Assembly (NCBI RefSeq): GCF_050529585.1
Contig: NZ_CP172882.1
Coordinates: 372,001 to 436,000 of the forward strand
DNA from: Enterococcus_D sp050529585
GTDB lineage: Bacteria > Bacillota > Bacilli > Lactobacillales > Enterococcaceae
Length of the DNA: 64,000 bases
Direction: 5' to 3'
Of the stretch, positions 25,074 through 33,918 are shown piece after piece (the first letter of the stretch is position 1; each line of letters begins with the position of its first letter). A program made the translations under genes and the position numbers. Below the pieces are notes generated by a model. The model was not told the DNA's origin, did no database searches, and was given only the letters and a program-made list of their open reading frames with translations.

Positions 25074-26222
25074 ATGGCAACTGACAAATTTCAACTTGTA
25101 GGCTCTTTGTTACGTCCGCAAGACTTATTAGCGTACAAAAATAAAATCGAACACCGTGATGACATTCAATATCCGTTTTATGACGCCTTTCCTGGCTATC
25201 AAGAAACTGAAAGCAAAGCCATCGAGGACATCATTGCTGCCCAAAAAGAACATGGATTGACAGTGATTACCGATGGCGAACATGGCCGTTCTATGTGGCA
25301 TCTCGATTTCTTATGGGGCTTAGAGGGGGTAGAGCGTTACATCGCTGATCGTGGTTATGCTTTTGAAGATTTGGACGGCGGTGATTTTGAAACCCGTAAA
25401 GATATTGGCATTCGTATCACGAAACCTTTGTCAGGTAAAAACCATCATTATTTGACGCTATTCAAAGAAACCAAAGCACAAGCAGGAGATGACACAGTCA
25501 AAATCACTGTTTGGGGTGCCGCCCATGCCTTTACTGAATTGACTTTCTTCAATGATTTAGTCGGCGAAGGACAAGTATATGCCACAAAAGAAGACTTGCG
25601 TGCAGGTTTGATCCATGCGTATAAAGAATTTTTGCAAGAGTACAAAGATGCTGGCGGTGAAATCGTCCAGTTTGATGACTGTTTATGGGAATTATTTGCG
25701 GATGATAATGACAAGAGCTTTTTCGCTGCAGGCAATGCGGGATTAGAATCGTTGGCAGATGAATTTGTGGCAATCAACAATGAAGTCGCTGACTTCGCCC
25801 ATGAATTGGGACTAAAAGTTTGGACCCACAACTGTCGCGGCAATTACCAAAGCCGTTCAGCAGCTAGCGGTACCTACAAAGCAATCGCTGAGAAATTCCT
25901 CAAAGATCAACACTATGATCGTTTCTTCTTAGAGTGGGATGACGACCGTGCGGGAGATATTTCAGCTTTGGAAGCATTGAAGGACCGGCCAAATGTTGAA
26001 GTTGTTTTAGGCTTATTATCAAGTAAAACAGCTTCTTTGGATGATGAAGACCGGGTACTGGCTTTGTTAGACAAAGCCAGTGAGATTTTACCAAAAGACC
26101 GTTTATACTTGTCGCATCAATGCGGTTTTGCTTCATGTGACTGCGGCAATGAATTGTCTGTTGCACAGCAATGGGCCAAAATCGAACAAGGCCAAAAATT
26201 AGCAGAAGCATATTTTGGCTAA
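25074..26222 (+). CDS. MetE-like cobalamin-independent methionine synthase family protein (YxjG/YxjH type)
   Basis: A 382-residue protein homologous to the C-terminal catalytic domain of cobalamin-independent methionine synthase. Segments supporting this are LVGSLLRPQDL, ITDGEHGRSMWHLDF, IVQFDDCLWELFAD, VWTHNCRGNYQ, FFLEWDDDRAGD and LYLSHQCGFASC, which supply the zinc ligands (His, Cys, Glu, Cys). YxjG/H-type proteins lack the N-terminal folate half of MetE and may use another methyl donor. ATG 25074 is set by GGGGGAA upstream. It is monocistronic and divergent from the LysR gene. Confidence 0.88.
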   Translation: MATDKFQLVGSLLRPQDLLAYKNKIEHRDDIQYPFYDAFPGYQETESKAIEDIIAAQKEHGLTVITDGEHGRSMWHLDFLWGLEGVERYIADRGYAFEDLDGGDFETRKDIGIRITKPLSGKNHHYLTLFKETKAQAGDDTVKITVWGAAHAFTELTFFNDLVGEGQVYATKEDLRAGLIHAYKEFLQEYKDAGGEIVQFDDCLWELFADDNDKSFFAAGNAGLESLADEFVAINNEVADFAHELGLKVWTHNCRGNYQSRSAASGTYKAIAEKFLKDQHYDRFFLEWDDDRAGDISALEALKDRPNVEVVLGLLSSKTASLDDEDRVLALLDKASEILPKDRLYLSHQCGFASCDCGNELSVAQQWAKIEQGQKLAEAYFG

Positions 26223-26279
26223 AAAATAGCAACAATCAGTGCATAAAAAATCATTTTTTTAACATTTTCAAAAAAATGT

Positions 26280-26308
26280 TTGACAATTTCCTTCAGAGCG
26301 CGTAAAGT
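26280..26308 (+). promoter_or_regulatory. Promoter of the T-box leader
   Basis: TTGACA (26280-26285), 17 bases, TAAAGT (26303-26308). An AACATTTT/AAAATGTT inverted repeat (26261-26280) abuts the -35 box. Confidence 0.7.
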
Positions 26309-26310
26309 AA

Positions 26311-26587
26311 GACTCAACTTAATGAAACAGACATCGAAAAGAAGAGTAGCAAAGCTTGCTGTTTGAAGAGAGTCTCTGGTTGGTGCAAAGAGACAGCGCA
26401 GGGTTGTGAACCACATCTTGGAGTCGTTTTTCCGAAGGTTGAGTAGGGAAGACCGGGTATGCCCGTTAGCGCTGCAGTCATTGATAGATGACTTTCTAAG
26501 ATCAGATTGCCGTGAGGCACTGATAAACAAAGGTGGAACCGCGTTGATAACGTCCTTTAGCTGTAATGGCTAAAGGACGTTTTTTTA
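26311..26587 (+). ncRNA. T-box riboswitch with complete Stem I and terminator (probable His specifier)
   Basis: Stem I is closed by GACTC (26311-26315) with GAGTC (26421-26425). It contains GAGAG, the apical GGTTGGTG (26378-26385) enclosed by GTCTCT/AGAGAC, and the specifier loop GTGAACCACATC. The codon in the expected place followed by a purine is CAC (26412-26414, His); ACC (Thr) is the alternative. The conserved T-box AGGTGGAACCGCG is at 26531-26543, followed by a strong terminator: AACGTCCTTTAGC (26549-26561) with GCTAAAGGACGTT (26569-26581) and T7. Uncharged tRNA would favour the antiterminator and turn on the transporter downstream. Confidence 0.92.
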
Positions 26588-26716
26588 TCTCACTTGGCGC
26601 GTGTACACTTGAAAGACCATCATTTGACTGCTTGAGGCTTTTTCTGCGAGGGAAAGGCAAATTGAGGTGGAACCACGTGTAGCACGTCCTCTGGCATAGG
26701 CTGGAGCACGTGCTTT
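26588..26716 (+). ncRNA. Second, partial T-box unit (antiterminator/terminator without Stem I)
   Basis: A second T-box sequence, AGGTGGAACCACG, lies at 26665-26677, followed by a second terminator: AGCACGT (26681-26687) with ACGTGCT (26708-26714), strengthened by CTC/GAG, and T5. The 77 bases between the first terminator and this T-box are too few for a full Stem I, and no GGTTGGTG loop is present. The leader thus carries two decision points in series, apparently with one codon reader. Confidence 0.85.
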
Positions 26717-26758
26717 TTGTTTTTCATGTATATTTATTTGTTTAAGGAGGAATTTTTT

Positions 26759-27403
26759 ATGTTTGATTATTTAATCAATGTGATGCCGCAATTGTTGTCT
26801 GGTGCAGGTATCACCATCAAATTATTTGCACTGACTTTGCTAGGATCGATTCCATTAGGGATCTTGTTGGCTTTCGTATTGGCTAGCCGTTTGAAAGTAT
26901 TGAAATTTTTTGTCCAAGTCTATGTGTGGTTGATGCGGGGCACACCTTTATTGTTGCAACTGATTTTTGTTTTTTATGGTTTGCCGATCTTGAACATCGT
27001 TTTCGACCGTTTTGATGCAGCCTTGATTGCTTTTGTCATCAACTATGCAGCCTATTTTGCGGAAATCTTCCGAGGCGGGATTCAATCGATACCAGACGGC
27101 CAGTATGAAGCGGCGAAAGTCTTACGTTTGAACCCAATCCAAACGATCCGTAAAATCATTATCCCGCAAGTGGTCAAAATCACCTTACCTTCTGTGGGAA
27201 ATGAAGTGATCAATCTAGTCAAAGACACATCGCTCGTCTATATCTTAGGATTATCGGATGTCATGCGGATCGGAAAAATTGCGATGGAACGTGATAGCAC
27301 TTTATTGCCGCTATTAGGTGTAGCGCTGATCTACCTGTTGATGACAGGGATTTTCACTTTACTGTTAAAACAACTCGAAAGTAAATTGGATTATTACCGT
27401 TAG
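26759..27403 (+). CDS. Polar amino-acid ABC transporter permease
   Basis: A 214-residue HisM/GlnP-type permease with about five membrane segments. It has the coupling loop motif EAAKVLRLNPIQTIRKIIIPQ and the N-terminal family pattern GAGITIKLFALTLLGSIPLGI. ATG 26759 is chosen because AAGGAGG lies at 26744-26750; a TTG further upstream would lie in the terminator. It is the first gene of a permease-ATPase-binding-protein operon under the tandem T-box. With a CAC specifier the substrate would be histidine, matching the hisXYZ-type transporters known under His T-boxes in Lactobacillales. Confidence 0.92.
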   Translation: MFDYLINVMPQLLSGAGITIKLFALTLLGSIPLGILLAFVLASRLKVLKFFVQVYVWLMRGTPLLLQLIFVFYGLPILNIVFDRFDAALIAFVINYAAYFAEIFRGGIQSIPDGQYEAAKVLRLNPIQTIRKIIIPQVVKITLPSVGNEVINLVKDTSLVYILGLSDVMRIGKIAMERDSTLLPLLGVALIYLLMTGIFTLLLKQLESKLDYYR

Positions 27404-27413
27404 GAGGAATATC

Positions 27414-28046
27414 ATGTTACAACTCAAAAACATATCAAAATCTTTTGGCAGTAAAAAAGTCATCGATGACTTAGATCTAACGATTGAAGACGGCAGTATC
27501 TTAGCTGTGGTTGGTCCTTCTGGCGGTGGGAAAACGACACTGTTGCGGACGCTGGCAGGTTTGGAAACGATTGACTCGGGTACATTTTTGTTAGACGGAA
27601 AAGCTTTTGATCCAACAGATACGAAAGAGCAAGAACAAGTCGTGGGTGTTGTCTTCCAAGATTTTCAACTGTTTCCGCATTTATCGGTCTTTGACAATAT
27701 CACATTGGCACCAAAAATGGTGTTGAAGCAAGACAAAGCAATCTACACTGAAAAAGCTGAAGCTTTGGCGCAACAACTCGGCTTAGAAGAATTGCTGAAT
27801 CAATATCCCTTCCAATTGTCCGGTGGACAACGCCAACGGGTAGCGATTGCCCGAGCCATGGCGATGAACCCTAAAGTCTTGGCCTATGATGAACCAACCA
27901 GCGCTTTAGATCCGGGCTTGAGACAACAAGTCGAGCGCTTGATCCTTGATTTGAAAGAAGAAGGTGTGACACAGATCGTGGTGACCCATGATTTGGTTTT
28001 TGCCAAGAACATTGGCGATCAACTATTAGAAGTAACAGGAAAATAA
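27414..28046 (+). CDS. Polar amino-acid ABC transporter ATPase
   Basis: A 210-residue ABC ATPase of the HisP/GlnQ group: Walker A GPSGGGKTT, signature LSGGQRQRV, Walker B VLAYDEPTSALDP, switch VVTHDL. It is slightly shorter than most GlnQ proteins (about 240) because the C-terminus stops soon after the switch region. It lies 10 bases after the permease gene and 13 before the binding protein. It powers uptake of the amino acid sensed by the T-box. Confidence 0.94.
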   Translation: MLQLKNISKSFGSKKVIDDLDLTIEDGSILAVVGPSGGGKTTLLRTLAGLETIDSGTFLLDGKAFDPTDTKEQEQVVGVVFQDFQLFPHLSVFDNITLAPKMVLKQDKAIYTEKAEALAQQLGLEELLNQYPFQLSGGQRQRVAIARAMAMNPKVLAYDEPTSALDPGLRQQVERLILDLKEEGVTQIVVTHDLVFAKNIGDQLLEVTGK

Positions 28047-28059
28047 GGGGGAGAAAAAA

Positions 28060-28863
28060 ATGAAAAAACTATTACTATCTTTAACAGCTGCAGCCAGCGT
28101 ACTTTTATTTGCAGCATGTGGGAACAGCAATGAGGCAACTGAAAGTGCCGCTGACAAGGACGAAGTCATCGTAGGATTAGATGATACTTTCGTACCAATG
28201 GGCTTCCAAGATGACCAAGGGGAGATCGTAGGGTTTGATGTGGATCTTGCGAAAGCTGTCTTTGATCTGACTGGAACCAAAGTAACCTTCCAAGCCATCG
28301 ATTGGTCAATGAAAGAAACAGAACTAGACAATGGAACGATCGATATGATTTGGAACGGCTACACAAAAACCGATGCCCGGGTCAAGAAAGTGTTGTTTTC
28401 GGATACCTATATGGAGAATAAGCAAGTCTTGGTTACAGCAAAATCAAGCAATATCACCTCATTTGATGACATGAAGGATAAAGTATTAGGTGCACAAGAG
28501 GGTTCTTCTGGTTATGATACCTTCAACAACCAGCCGGAAGTTCTAAAAGACATTGTTGCAGACAACGATGCAACCTTGTATGCCAGCTTCAATGAAGCCT
28601 TTATCGATTTGGAAAATGGGCGTATTGATGGCTTGCTGATCGACCGTGTCTATGCAGAATACTACTTAACGCAAACAGGCAAAACGGAGGACTATAATGA
28701 AATCGAAAGTCCATTTGAAGCAGAAGATTTTGCCGTAGGTGTACGTAAAGATGACCAAGCATTGGCTGACAAAATCAACGAAGGCTTAAAAACATTACAA
28801 GAAAATGGGACCTTCGCTGAGATCTCAGAAAAATGGTTTGGTGAAGATGTCACACCGAAATAA
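28060..28863 (+). CDS. Amino-acid-binding lipoprotein
   Basis: A 267-residue solute-binding protein of family 3 with a lipoprotein signal (FAAC, lipid Cys about residue 20). The family pattern is clear: EVIVGLDDTFVPMGFQDDQGEIVGFDVDLAKAV, split over the first lobe, then IDMIWNGYTKTDARVKKVLFS and GTFAEISEKWFGED at the end. It delivers substrate to the permease and ATPase upstream. The amino acid (His proposed) comes from the T-box specifier, not from this sequence. Confidence 0.93.
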   Translation: MKKLLLSLTAAASVLLFAACGNSNEATESAADKDEVIVGLDDTFVPMGFQDDQGEIVGFDVDLAKAVFDLTGTKVTFQAIDWSMKETELDNGTIDMIWNGYTKTDARVKKVLFSDTYMENKQVLVTAKSSNITSFDDMKDKVLGAQEGSSGYDTFNNQPEVLKDIVADNDATLYASFNEAFIDLENGRIDGLLIDRVYAEYYLTQTGKTEDYNEIESPFEAEDFAVGVRKDDQALADKINEGLKTLQENGTFAEISEKWFGEDVTPK

Positions 28864-28879
28864 AGCGACTATCTCAAAG

Positions 28880-28917
28880 AAAGCGGACTGTCCTCACGAG
28901 GGTGGTTCACTTTTTTT
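28880..28917 (+). terminator. Terminator after the amino-acid ABC operon
   Basis: An imperfect hairpin centred on CCTC/GAGG (28892-28902), with outer arms AAAGCGGAC and GTTCACTTT, followed by a T7 run. Confidence 0.75.
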
Positions 28918-29003
28918 GTATATAATAGAAGTTTTTTGGTAAAATTTTGTGTGATTCTAAAAAAATTCTCACAGGAAAACTTTTGTTCGCCTTCTTTTTT
29001 CGT

Positions 29004-29030
29004 TATAATAGGAAAAGATGAAAAGAGGGA
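29004..29030 (+). promoter_or_regulatory. ftsK -10 box and ribosome site
   Basis: A consensus TATAAT at 29004-29009 without a convincing -35. AGAGGGA at 29024-29030 precedes ATG 29036. The predicted RNA start (about 29016) makes an alternative ATG at 29018 nearly leaderless and so less likely. Confidence 0.5.
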
Positions 29031-29035
29031 TAGAC

Positions 29036-31462
29036 ATGGCGCAAAAAAAACGCGCGAAGAAACGCAAAACAAAAAAACAGCAAAAACAACAAGAAAAACT
29101 ATTATTAGTCGGTATTGGCTTAGTGTTTATCTTATTTTCGATATTCGGCTTTTTCCATTTAGGCTTTTTAGGTACATTGATCGCCAACGGCTTTCGCATC
29201 GTTGGGGGAAATACCTACCGTGTGCTTTGTATAGCGTTAGCAGCTTATGGTATTTGGTTAGCAATCAAAACAACGGAAGCCCGCTTTCAGCATATTCGCC
29301 GAATCATCGGTTGTCTTTTGATTTATTTTGGCATTTTGATCATCTTACATGCGCATCTCTTTGGCAATGTGATCAGTGAACAAACCAATGTCCTGCAAAC
29401 GACTTGGACAACATTGCTGGGAGATATTCGCCGCAGTCAAGTCAGTCAAAACGTCGGTGGTGGGATGACTGGGGCATTGCTGTATAATGGCAGTTATTTT
29501 CTCGTGTCACAAATCGGCAGTTATATTGTAGCCGTTTTGCTGATGCTAGTCGGCGGTTTTTTGTTCAGCAATATGCACAGTCACGAGCTATTGGAGCATT
29601 TGCAAACGGTGGGTGATAAACTGCAACGCTTCTTAGAAGGCTCCCCAGAAAAGCAAGCAGAAAAAGAAGCCCGCAAAGCAGAGAAAGCGGCTGAAAAACA
29701 AGCCAAAAAAGAAGCTGAACGGGCAGCTGTTTTAGCTGAAATCAAAGAGAAAAATCAAGTACGACCAATGACCGAAGGGGAAAAGCTAGCAAAACAAGAA
29801 CAAGCGCAGACCCCCGAGAATTTTGAGCCGGAGCAATTAAGCTTCGTACCGATCGATCATTTTCAAGAGATTCCCAAAGCTGCAGCTACGACAGCTGACC
29901 AAGCACCGCACCCTGCTGCAGATGCGGCAAAACCAAGCAAGCGCGTCAATGAAGATGGTGAGATCTTAGATGATGACGGCGAAGTATTGGAGTTTGAGAT
30001 ATCCGAAGAAGCCGAGAATCGAGATTACGAATTGCCATCGGCAGAATTGCTTGATTCCATTCCAGCAACTGACCAGAGCAGTGAATACAAAAAGATCGAA
30101 AAAAACATCGGCGTGCTCGAAACAACGTTTCAAAGTTTTGGCGTGGATGCCAAAGTCGTGAAGGCAAGTCTTGGTCCAGCGGTGACCAAGTTTGAAGTGC
30201 AACCGGCAGTTGGGGTAAAAGTCAGCAAAATCGTTGGCTTGACCGATGATATCGCCTTGGCGTTAGCAGCCAAAGATGTGCGGATGGAAGCACCGATTCC
30301 TGGTAAATCGTTGATTGGGATCGAAGTGCCTAACAGTGCTATTAGTATGGTGTCTTTCCGAGAAGTGATCGATGCACAACCAGATCATCCGGATCAATTA
30401 CTAGAAGTACCGTTGGGACGAGACATCTCTGGCCGGGTCCAAACAGCCGATCTAACCAAAATGCCCCATTTATTGATTGCAGGGTCCACTGGTAGTGGGA
30501 AATCTGTTGCAATCAATGGAATCATCACCAGTATTTTGATGCGGGCCAAACCCCATGAAGTCAAATTGATGATGATCGATCCCAAAATGGTAGAATTGAA
30601 TGTCTACAATGGGATACCGCATTTGTTGACACCAGTTGTGACTAATCCCCGCAAAGCAGCACAAGCCTTGCAAAAAGTGGTCAAAGAAATGGAAGAACGC
30701 TACGAAAAATTTGCAGCTACGGGCGTGCGAAATATTACTGGGTACAATGAATTGGTCATCAATAAGAACTTAGAAGATGGCGAAAATCGGCCAATTTTGC
30801 CCTTCATTGTCGTGATCGTCGATGAGTTGGCGGACTTGATGATGGTGGCGAGTAATGAAGTCGAAGATGCCATTATTCGTTTGGCACAAATGGCGCGGGC
30901 AGCCGGAATCCACATGATTTTGGCGACCCAACGGCCAAGTGTCGATGTCATCACGGGGATCATTAAAGCCAATGTACCTTCAAGAATGGCATTTGCGGTT
31001 TCCAGTGGTGTTGATTCACGGACGATCATCGATAGCAATGGCGCTGAAAAACTATTGGGCCGCGGGGACATGCTGTACTTGCCAATGGGTGAGAACAAAC
31101 CAATCCGTGTCCAAGGCGCCTTTATTTCCGATCACGAAGTTGAACGCATCGTCGCTTTTGTGACAGATCAGCAAGAAGCCAACTATGAAGAAAAAATGAT
31201 GGTCACAGAAGAAGAAACCACCAGCAGTAATAGCGGTCAACCGCAAGATGAATTGTTTGAAGAGGCCAAAGCATTGGTGATCGATATGCAGACCGCTAGC
31301 GTCTCTCTTTTGCAACGTCGTTTCCGCGTTGGGTATAACCGAGCTGCTCGGTTGGTCGATGAATTAGAGGCACAAGGGATCGTTGGCCCTTCTGAAGGCA
31401 GCAAGCCACGTAAAGTCCTGATTGAACCACAAGCGGAAGAAACCCAACCTTTTGAAGAATAG
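29036..31462 (+). CDS. ftsK: FtsK/SpoIIIE family DNA translocase
   Basis: An 808-residue DNA pump that clears chromosomal DNA from the closing septum. A lysine-rich start (AQKKRAKKRKTKKQQK) precedes four N-terminal membrane segments (about 25-180), then a charged linker rich in Lys, Ala and Glu (about 200-330). The motor has Walker A GSTGSGKSV near residue 485, Walker B VVIVDELADLMM and the ATQRPSVDVITG motif. The C-terminal gamma winged helix (SVSLLQRRFRVGYNRAARLVDELE) reads orienting sequences. It is followed 36 bases later by a gntR gene, possibly cotranscribed. Confidence 0.96.
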   Translation: MAQKKRAKKRKTKKQQKQQEKLLLVGIGLVFILFSIFGFFHLGFLGTLIANGFRIVGGNTYRVLCIALAAYGIWLAIKTTEARFQHIRRIIGCLLIYFGILIILHAHLFGNVISEQTNVLQTTWTTLLGDIRRSQVSQNVGGGMTGALLYNGSYFLVSQIGSYIVAVLLMLVGGFLFSNMHSHELLEHLQTVGDKLQRFLEGSPEKQAEKEARKAEKAAEKQAKKEAERAAVLAEIKEKNQVRPMTEGEKLAKQEQAQTPENFEPEQLSFVPIDHFQEIPKAAATTADQAPHPAADAAKPSKRVNEDGEILDDDGEVLEFEISEEAENRDYELPSAELLDSIPATDQSSEYKKIEKNIGVLETTFQSFGVDAKVVKASLGPAVTKFEVQPAVGVKVSKIVGLTDDIALALAAKDVRMEAPIPGKSLIGIEVPNSAISMVSFREVIDAQPDHPDQLLEVPLGRDISGRVQTADLTKMPHLLIAGSTGSGKSVAINGIITSILMRAKPHEVKLMMIDPKMVELNVYNGIPHLLTPVVTNPRKAAQALQKVVKEMEERYEKFAATGVRNITGYNELVINKNLEDGENRPILPFIVVIVDELADLMMVASNEVEDAIIRLAQMARAAGIHMILATQRPSVDVITGIIKANVPSRMAFAVSSGVDSRTIIDSNGAEKLLGRGDMLYLPMGENKPIRVQGAFISDHEVERIVAFVTDQQEANYEEKMMVTEEETTSSNSGQPQDELFEEAKALVIDMQTASVSLLQRRFRVGYNRAARLVDELEAQGIVGPSEGSKPRKVLIEPQAEETQPFEE

Positions 31463-31498
31463 TCCTTAAAAAATGCACAAAGAAAGGCACGAACAGCC

Positions 31499-32200
31499 AT
31501 GAAACGCAAACATATTTTGTATCGTGATGTGGCGGATAAAATCAAAGAAGATATTTTATCCGGCAAATATCCGATTGGTTCGTTTTTACCGACTGAAACC
31601 GAGCTAGAAGCAACCTTTAAAGTCAGTAAAATCACTGTCCGAAAAGCCATCGAACTGTTGGCTGCTGATGAATACGTCGAAAAACGCAGTGGTCGAGGGA
31701 CGACGGTGTTGAGCAATCGTCCATATAATCGGTTGTCCAAAGGCACGACCTTCAGCCAATTGTTGGAAAGGACCGGAAAAGAATATACCAAGAAAAATTT
31801 GGAGTTTACGCGAGTGACGTTGACTCCAGATCATCCTGCCTATACATTGATGGGCAAAGAAGTCATGCGCTTGAAGCGGTTGTATTATTTTGATCATCAG
31901 CCTTTTATTTATTATGAATATCACTTGCCGATCCAACTAAAAGGCTCATCCATCGATGAATTAGAAGAAAAATCCCTCTATCGCCTGTTGGATGAGCATC
32001 GGATGGTGATCGATCGCTTTGAAGATGCATTTGTTGGGATTACGTTGACGACTGAACAGCAGAAGTTCATGATCACCCCAGAAGTTTCTGCGCTCAAGCG
32101 TATTCGCTGTTCTTATGACATGCATGGAGAAGTGGTAGAGTATACCGAAGGAATCTATAATACAGCGTTGCATCCCTACATGATCGAATTTGAAGCCTAG
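31499..32200 (+). CDS. GntR family regulator with UTRA domain
   Basis: A 233-residue regulator of the HutC subfamily. The GntR winged helix (about 8-70) has PTETELEATFKVSKITVRKAI; the UTRA effector domain follows (about 90-230; TRVTLTPDHPAY, RLKRLYYFDHQPFIYYEYHLP). UTRA proteins bind small ligands, often phosphorylated sugars, but the ligand here is not evident. The gene lies just after ftsK and ends in a terminator overlapping its stop codon. No target operon is obvious in the window. Confidence 0.92.
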   Translation: MKRKHILYRDVADKIKEDILSGKYPIGSFLPTETELEATFKVSKITVRKAIELLAADEYVEKRSGRGTTVLSNRPYNRLSKGTTFSQLLERTGKEYTKKNLEFTRVTLTPDHPAYTLMGKEVMRLKRLYYFDHQPFIYYEYHLPIQLKGSSIDELEEKSLYRLLDEHRMVIDRFEDAFVGITLTTEQQKFMITPEVSALKRIRCSYDMHGEVVEYTEGIYNTALHPYMIEFEA

Positions 32201-32219
32201 TCTCTGATTAGGCTTTTTT
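32193..32219 (+). terminator. Terminator overlapping the gntR stop codon
   Basis: AAGCCTA (32193-32199) pairs with TAGGCTT (32209-32215) and is followed by T run to 32219. Confidence 0.85.
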
Positions 32220-32262
32220 CGCAAAATAAAGGTACAATAAAACGGAAATGGAGAGTGAAGAC

Positions 32263-33063
32263 ATGAAAAAAATCGCTTTTATCGGTGCTGGAAATATGGC
32301 AAAAGCCATTATCAAAGGGTTGATCAAATCAAACCTATATCCAGCAAATGAGATTGTGGTCTATAACCATCGCTATGCCCCAACATTGCAGCAACTGGCA
32401 GAAGAAACGGGAATCCAGGGAACTACCGTATTGACGGAAGCTGTGGCGCAAGCAGAGGTAATCGTTTTAGCAGTCAAACCATTTGTATTTAAAAGTTTGC
32501 TGCCTCAGCTAAAACCATTATTGACAGATGAACAGTTGCTGGTATCGATTGCGGCCGGAGTCACCATCGAGGAAATGACGAGCGTTTTAGGCCAGCAAAA
32601 AATCGTCCGGGTGATGCCCAATACGCCATCCTTTGTGGGTGAAGGAATGTCATCGATCAGTCCCAATGCGCTTGCGACTGAAGAGGATACCCGATTTGTA
32701 CAGCAACTCTTTGAAAGTATGGGCAAAGCAGCTGTCGTACCTGAAAATATGATCGATGCAGTGATTGGCGTCAGCGGCTCTTCGCCAGCGTATACTTACG
32801 TGTTTATTGAGGCACTGGCAGATGGTGCTGTGGCAGAAGGCATGCCACGCGCAATGGCTTATGAGTTTGCAGCCCAAGCCGTGCTAGGTGCAGCAAAAAT
32901 GGTCTTAGAAACCCATGAACACCCGGGTGTGTTGAAAGATCAAGTGACATCTCCTGGTGGTACAACGATCCAAGCAATCAAAACATTAGAAGAAAACGGC
33001 TTTCGTTCAGCAGTCATGAAAGCCGTCCATGCTGCAGCAGAAAAAAATCGCACGTTGTCCTGA
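32263..33063 (+). CDS. proC: Pyrroline-5-carboxylate reductase
   Basis: A 266-residue enzyme for the last step of proline synthesis, reducing pyrroline-5-carboxylate with NAD(P)H. The N-terminal Rossmann motif is KIAFIGAGNMAKAIIKGL. VRVMPNTPSFVGEGMSS and GVSGSSPAYTYVFIEALADGAV mark the catalytic region, and VTSPGGTTIQAIKTLEENGFR is the P5CR signature. ATG 32263 is preferred, with GGAGAG upstream; the ATG at 32248 overlaps that site. A TACAAT box at 32233 is a possible -10. It lies 25 bases before the HAD gene, so the two may be cotranscribed. Confidence 0.96.
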   Translation: MKKIAFIGAGNMAKAIIKGLIKSNLYPANEIVVYNHRYAPTLQQLAEETGIQGTTVLTEAVAQAEVIVLAVKPFVFKSLLPQLKPLLTDEQLLVSIAAGVTIEEMTSVLGQQKIVRVMPNTPSFVGEGMSSISPNALATEEDTRFVQQLFESMGKAAVVPENMIDAVIGVSGSSPAYTYVFIEALADGAVAEGMPRAMAYEFAAQAVLGAAKMVLETHEHPGVLKDQVTSPGGTTIQAIKTLEENGFRSAVMKAVHAAAEKNRTLS

Positions 33064-33088
33064 TCAGCCATCAACCAAAGGAGAAACC

Positions 33089-33763
33089 ATGAAGGAATTA
33101 TTGATTTTCGATTTAGACGGGTTATTACTAGATACTGAAAAAATATATTTTGAAGGCTGGCTGGCGCTGTTTGAAAAACACCAGATTCCTTTGTCTGCCG
33201 AAGATATCAGCACATGGCGTGGCCAGAGCTGGCAACAAACAGCCGATCAGTTGGCACGGGTAGTTGGTGGGCACGAACGGGTGCAGACATTACGTGCTGA
33301 ACGGGAAGGCTTTATCGTAACCCAGTTGACAAATGGCGCATTGCAAATGAAACCTTATGCCAAAGAAACATTGGCTTTAGCACGGGAAAAAGGATTTACG
33401 ATTGCATTGGCCACCTCTACGATGAAAGAACGGGCCGCAAAGTTACTGACACATTTTGATTTAGTCACAGCATTTGATTATATGACTTTTGGCGATGATG
33501 TAGTCGCTCATAAACCAGATCCAGCACCTTATTTATTGACGCTAGAAAAAGCTGGGAAAACGGCGGATCAAGCGTTGGTCATGGAAGATTCTTTGTTAGG
33601 TGCATTGGCCGCAACAAGAGCAGGGATCGACGTCGTCTTGATTCCCGATCAAAGTTTCCCGCAAACATATACGGAAGCAGATAAAGCGCCGCTGCAACTG
33701 TTTGCCGAAACCGATTCGCTGCAATTTGTGTATCACTTGCTGCAAACCAACCAGTTAAAATAA
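33089..33763 (+). CDS. HAD family phosphatase (beta-phosphoglucomutase-like)
   Basis: A 224-residue HAD hydrolase with all four motifs: nucleophile IFDLDGLLLDTE (Asp at about 8 and 10), motif II LATSTMKERA, the Lys in VVAHKPDPAPYLL and the acidic MEDSLLGALAATRAG. The four-helix cap of subclass I is present. The substrate is probably a small phosphosugar or phosphoglycolate-like compound but cannot be named. AAAGGAG lies 5 bases before ATG 33089. A terminator follows at 33772. Confidence 0.92.
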   Translation: MKELLIFDLDGLLLDTEKIYFEGWLALFEKHQIPLSAEDISTWRGQSWQQTADQLARVVGGHERVQTLRAEREGFIVTQLTNGALQMKPYAKETLALAREKGFTIALATSTMKERAAKLLTHFDLVTAFDYMTFGDDVVAHKPDPAPYLLTLEKAGKTADQALVMEDSLLGALAATRAGIDVVLIPDQSFPQTYTEADKAPLQLFAETDSLQFVYHLLQTNQLK

Positions 33764-33771
33764 CTTTGTGC

Positions 33772-33806
33772 AAACGCCTTTTCATTTTCTTGGAAAAGGC
33801 GTTTTT
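33772..33806 (+). terminator. Terminator after the HAD gene
   Basis: AAACGCCTTTTC (33772-33783) pairs with GAAAAGGCGTTT (33793-33804), then T run. Confidence 0.9.
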
Positions 33807-33918
33807 CCTTGTCAACTATCCATGCGCAAACATATCATTCGGCTAGACTTTATACTTCATGATAAAGTTAAAGAAAAGGTAATGATTCACAGAATGAAAC
33901 CAAGAAGTAAAGGGGTTT

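Noticed and set aside
31237..31791. 184-codon minus-strand frame across the ftsK/gntR junction
   Set aside because: Both plus-strand genes are well supported here; the frame has no homology signs.
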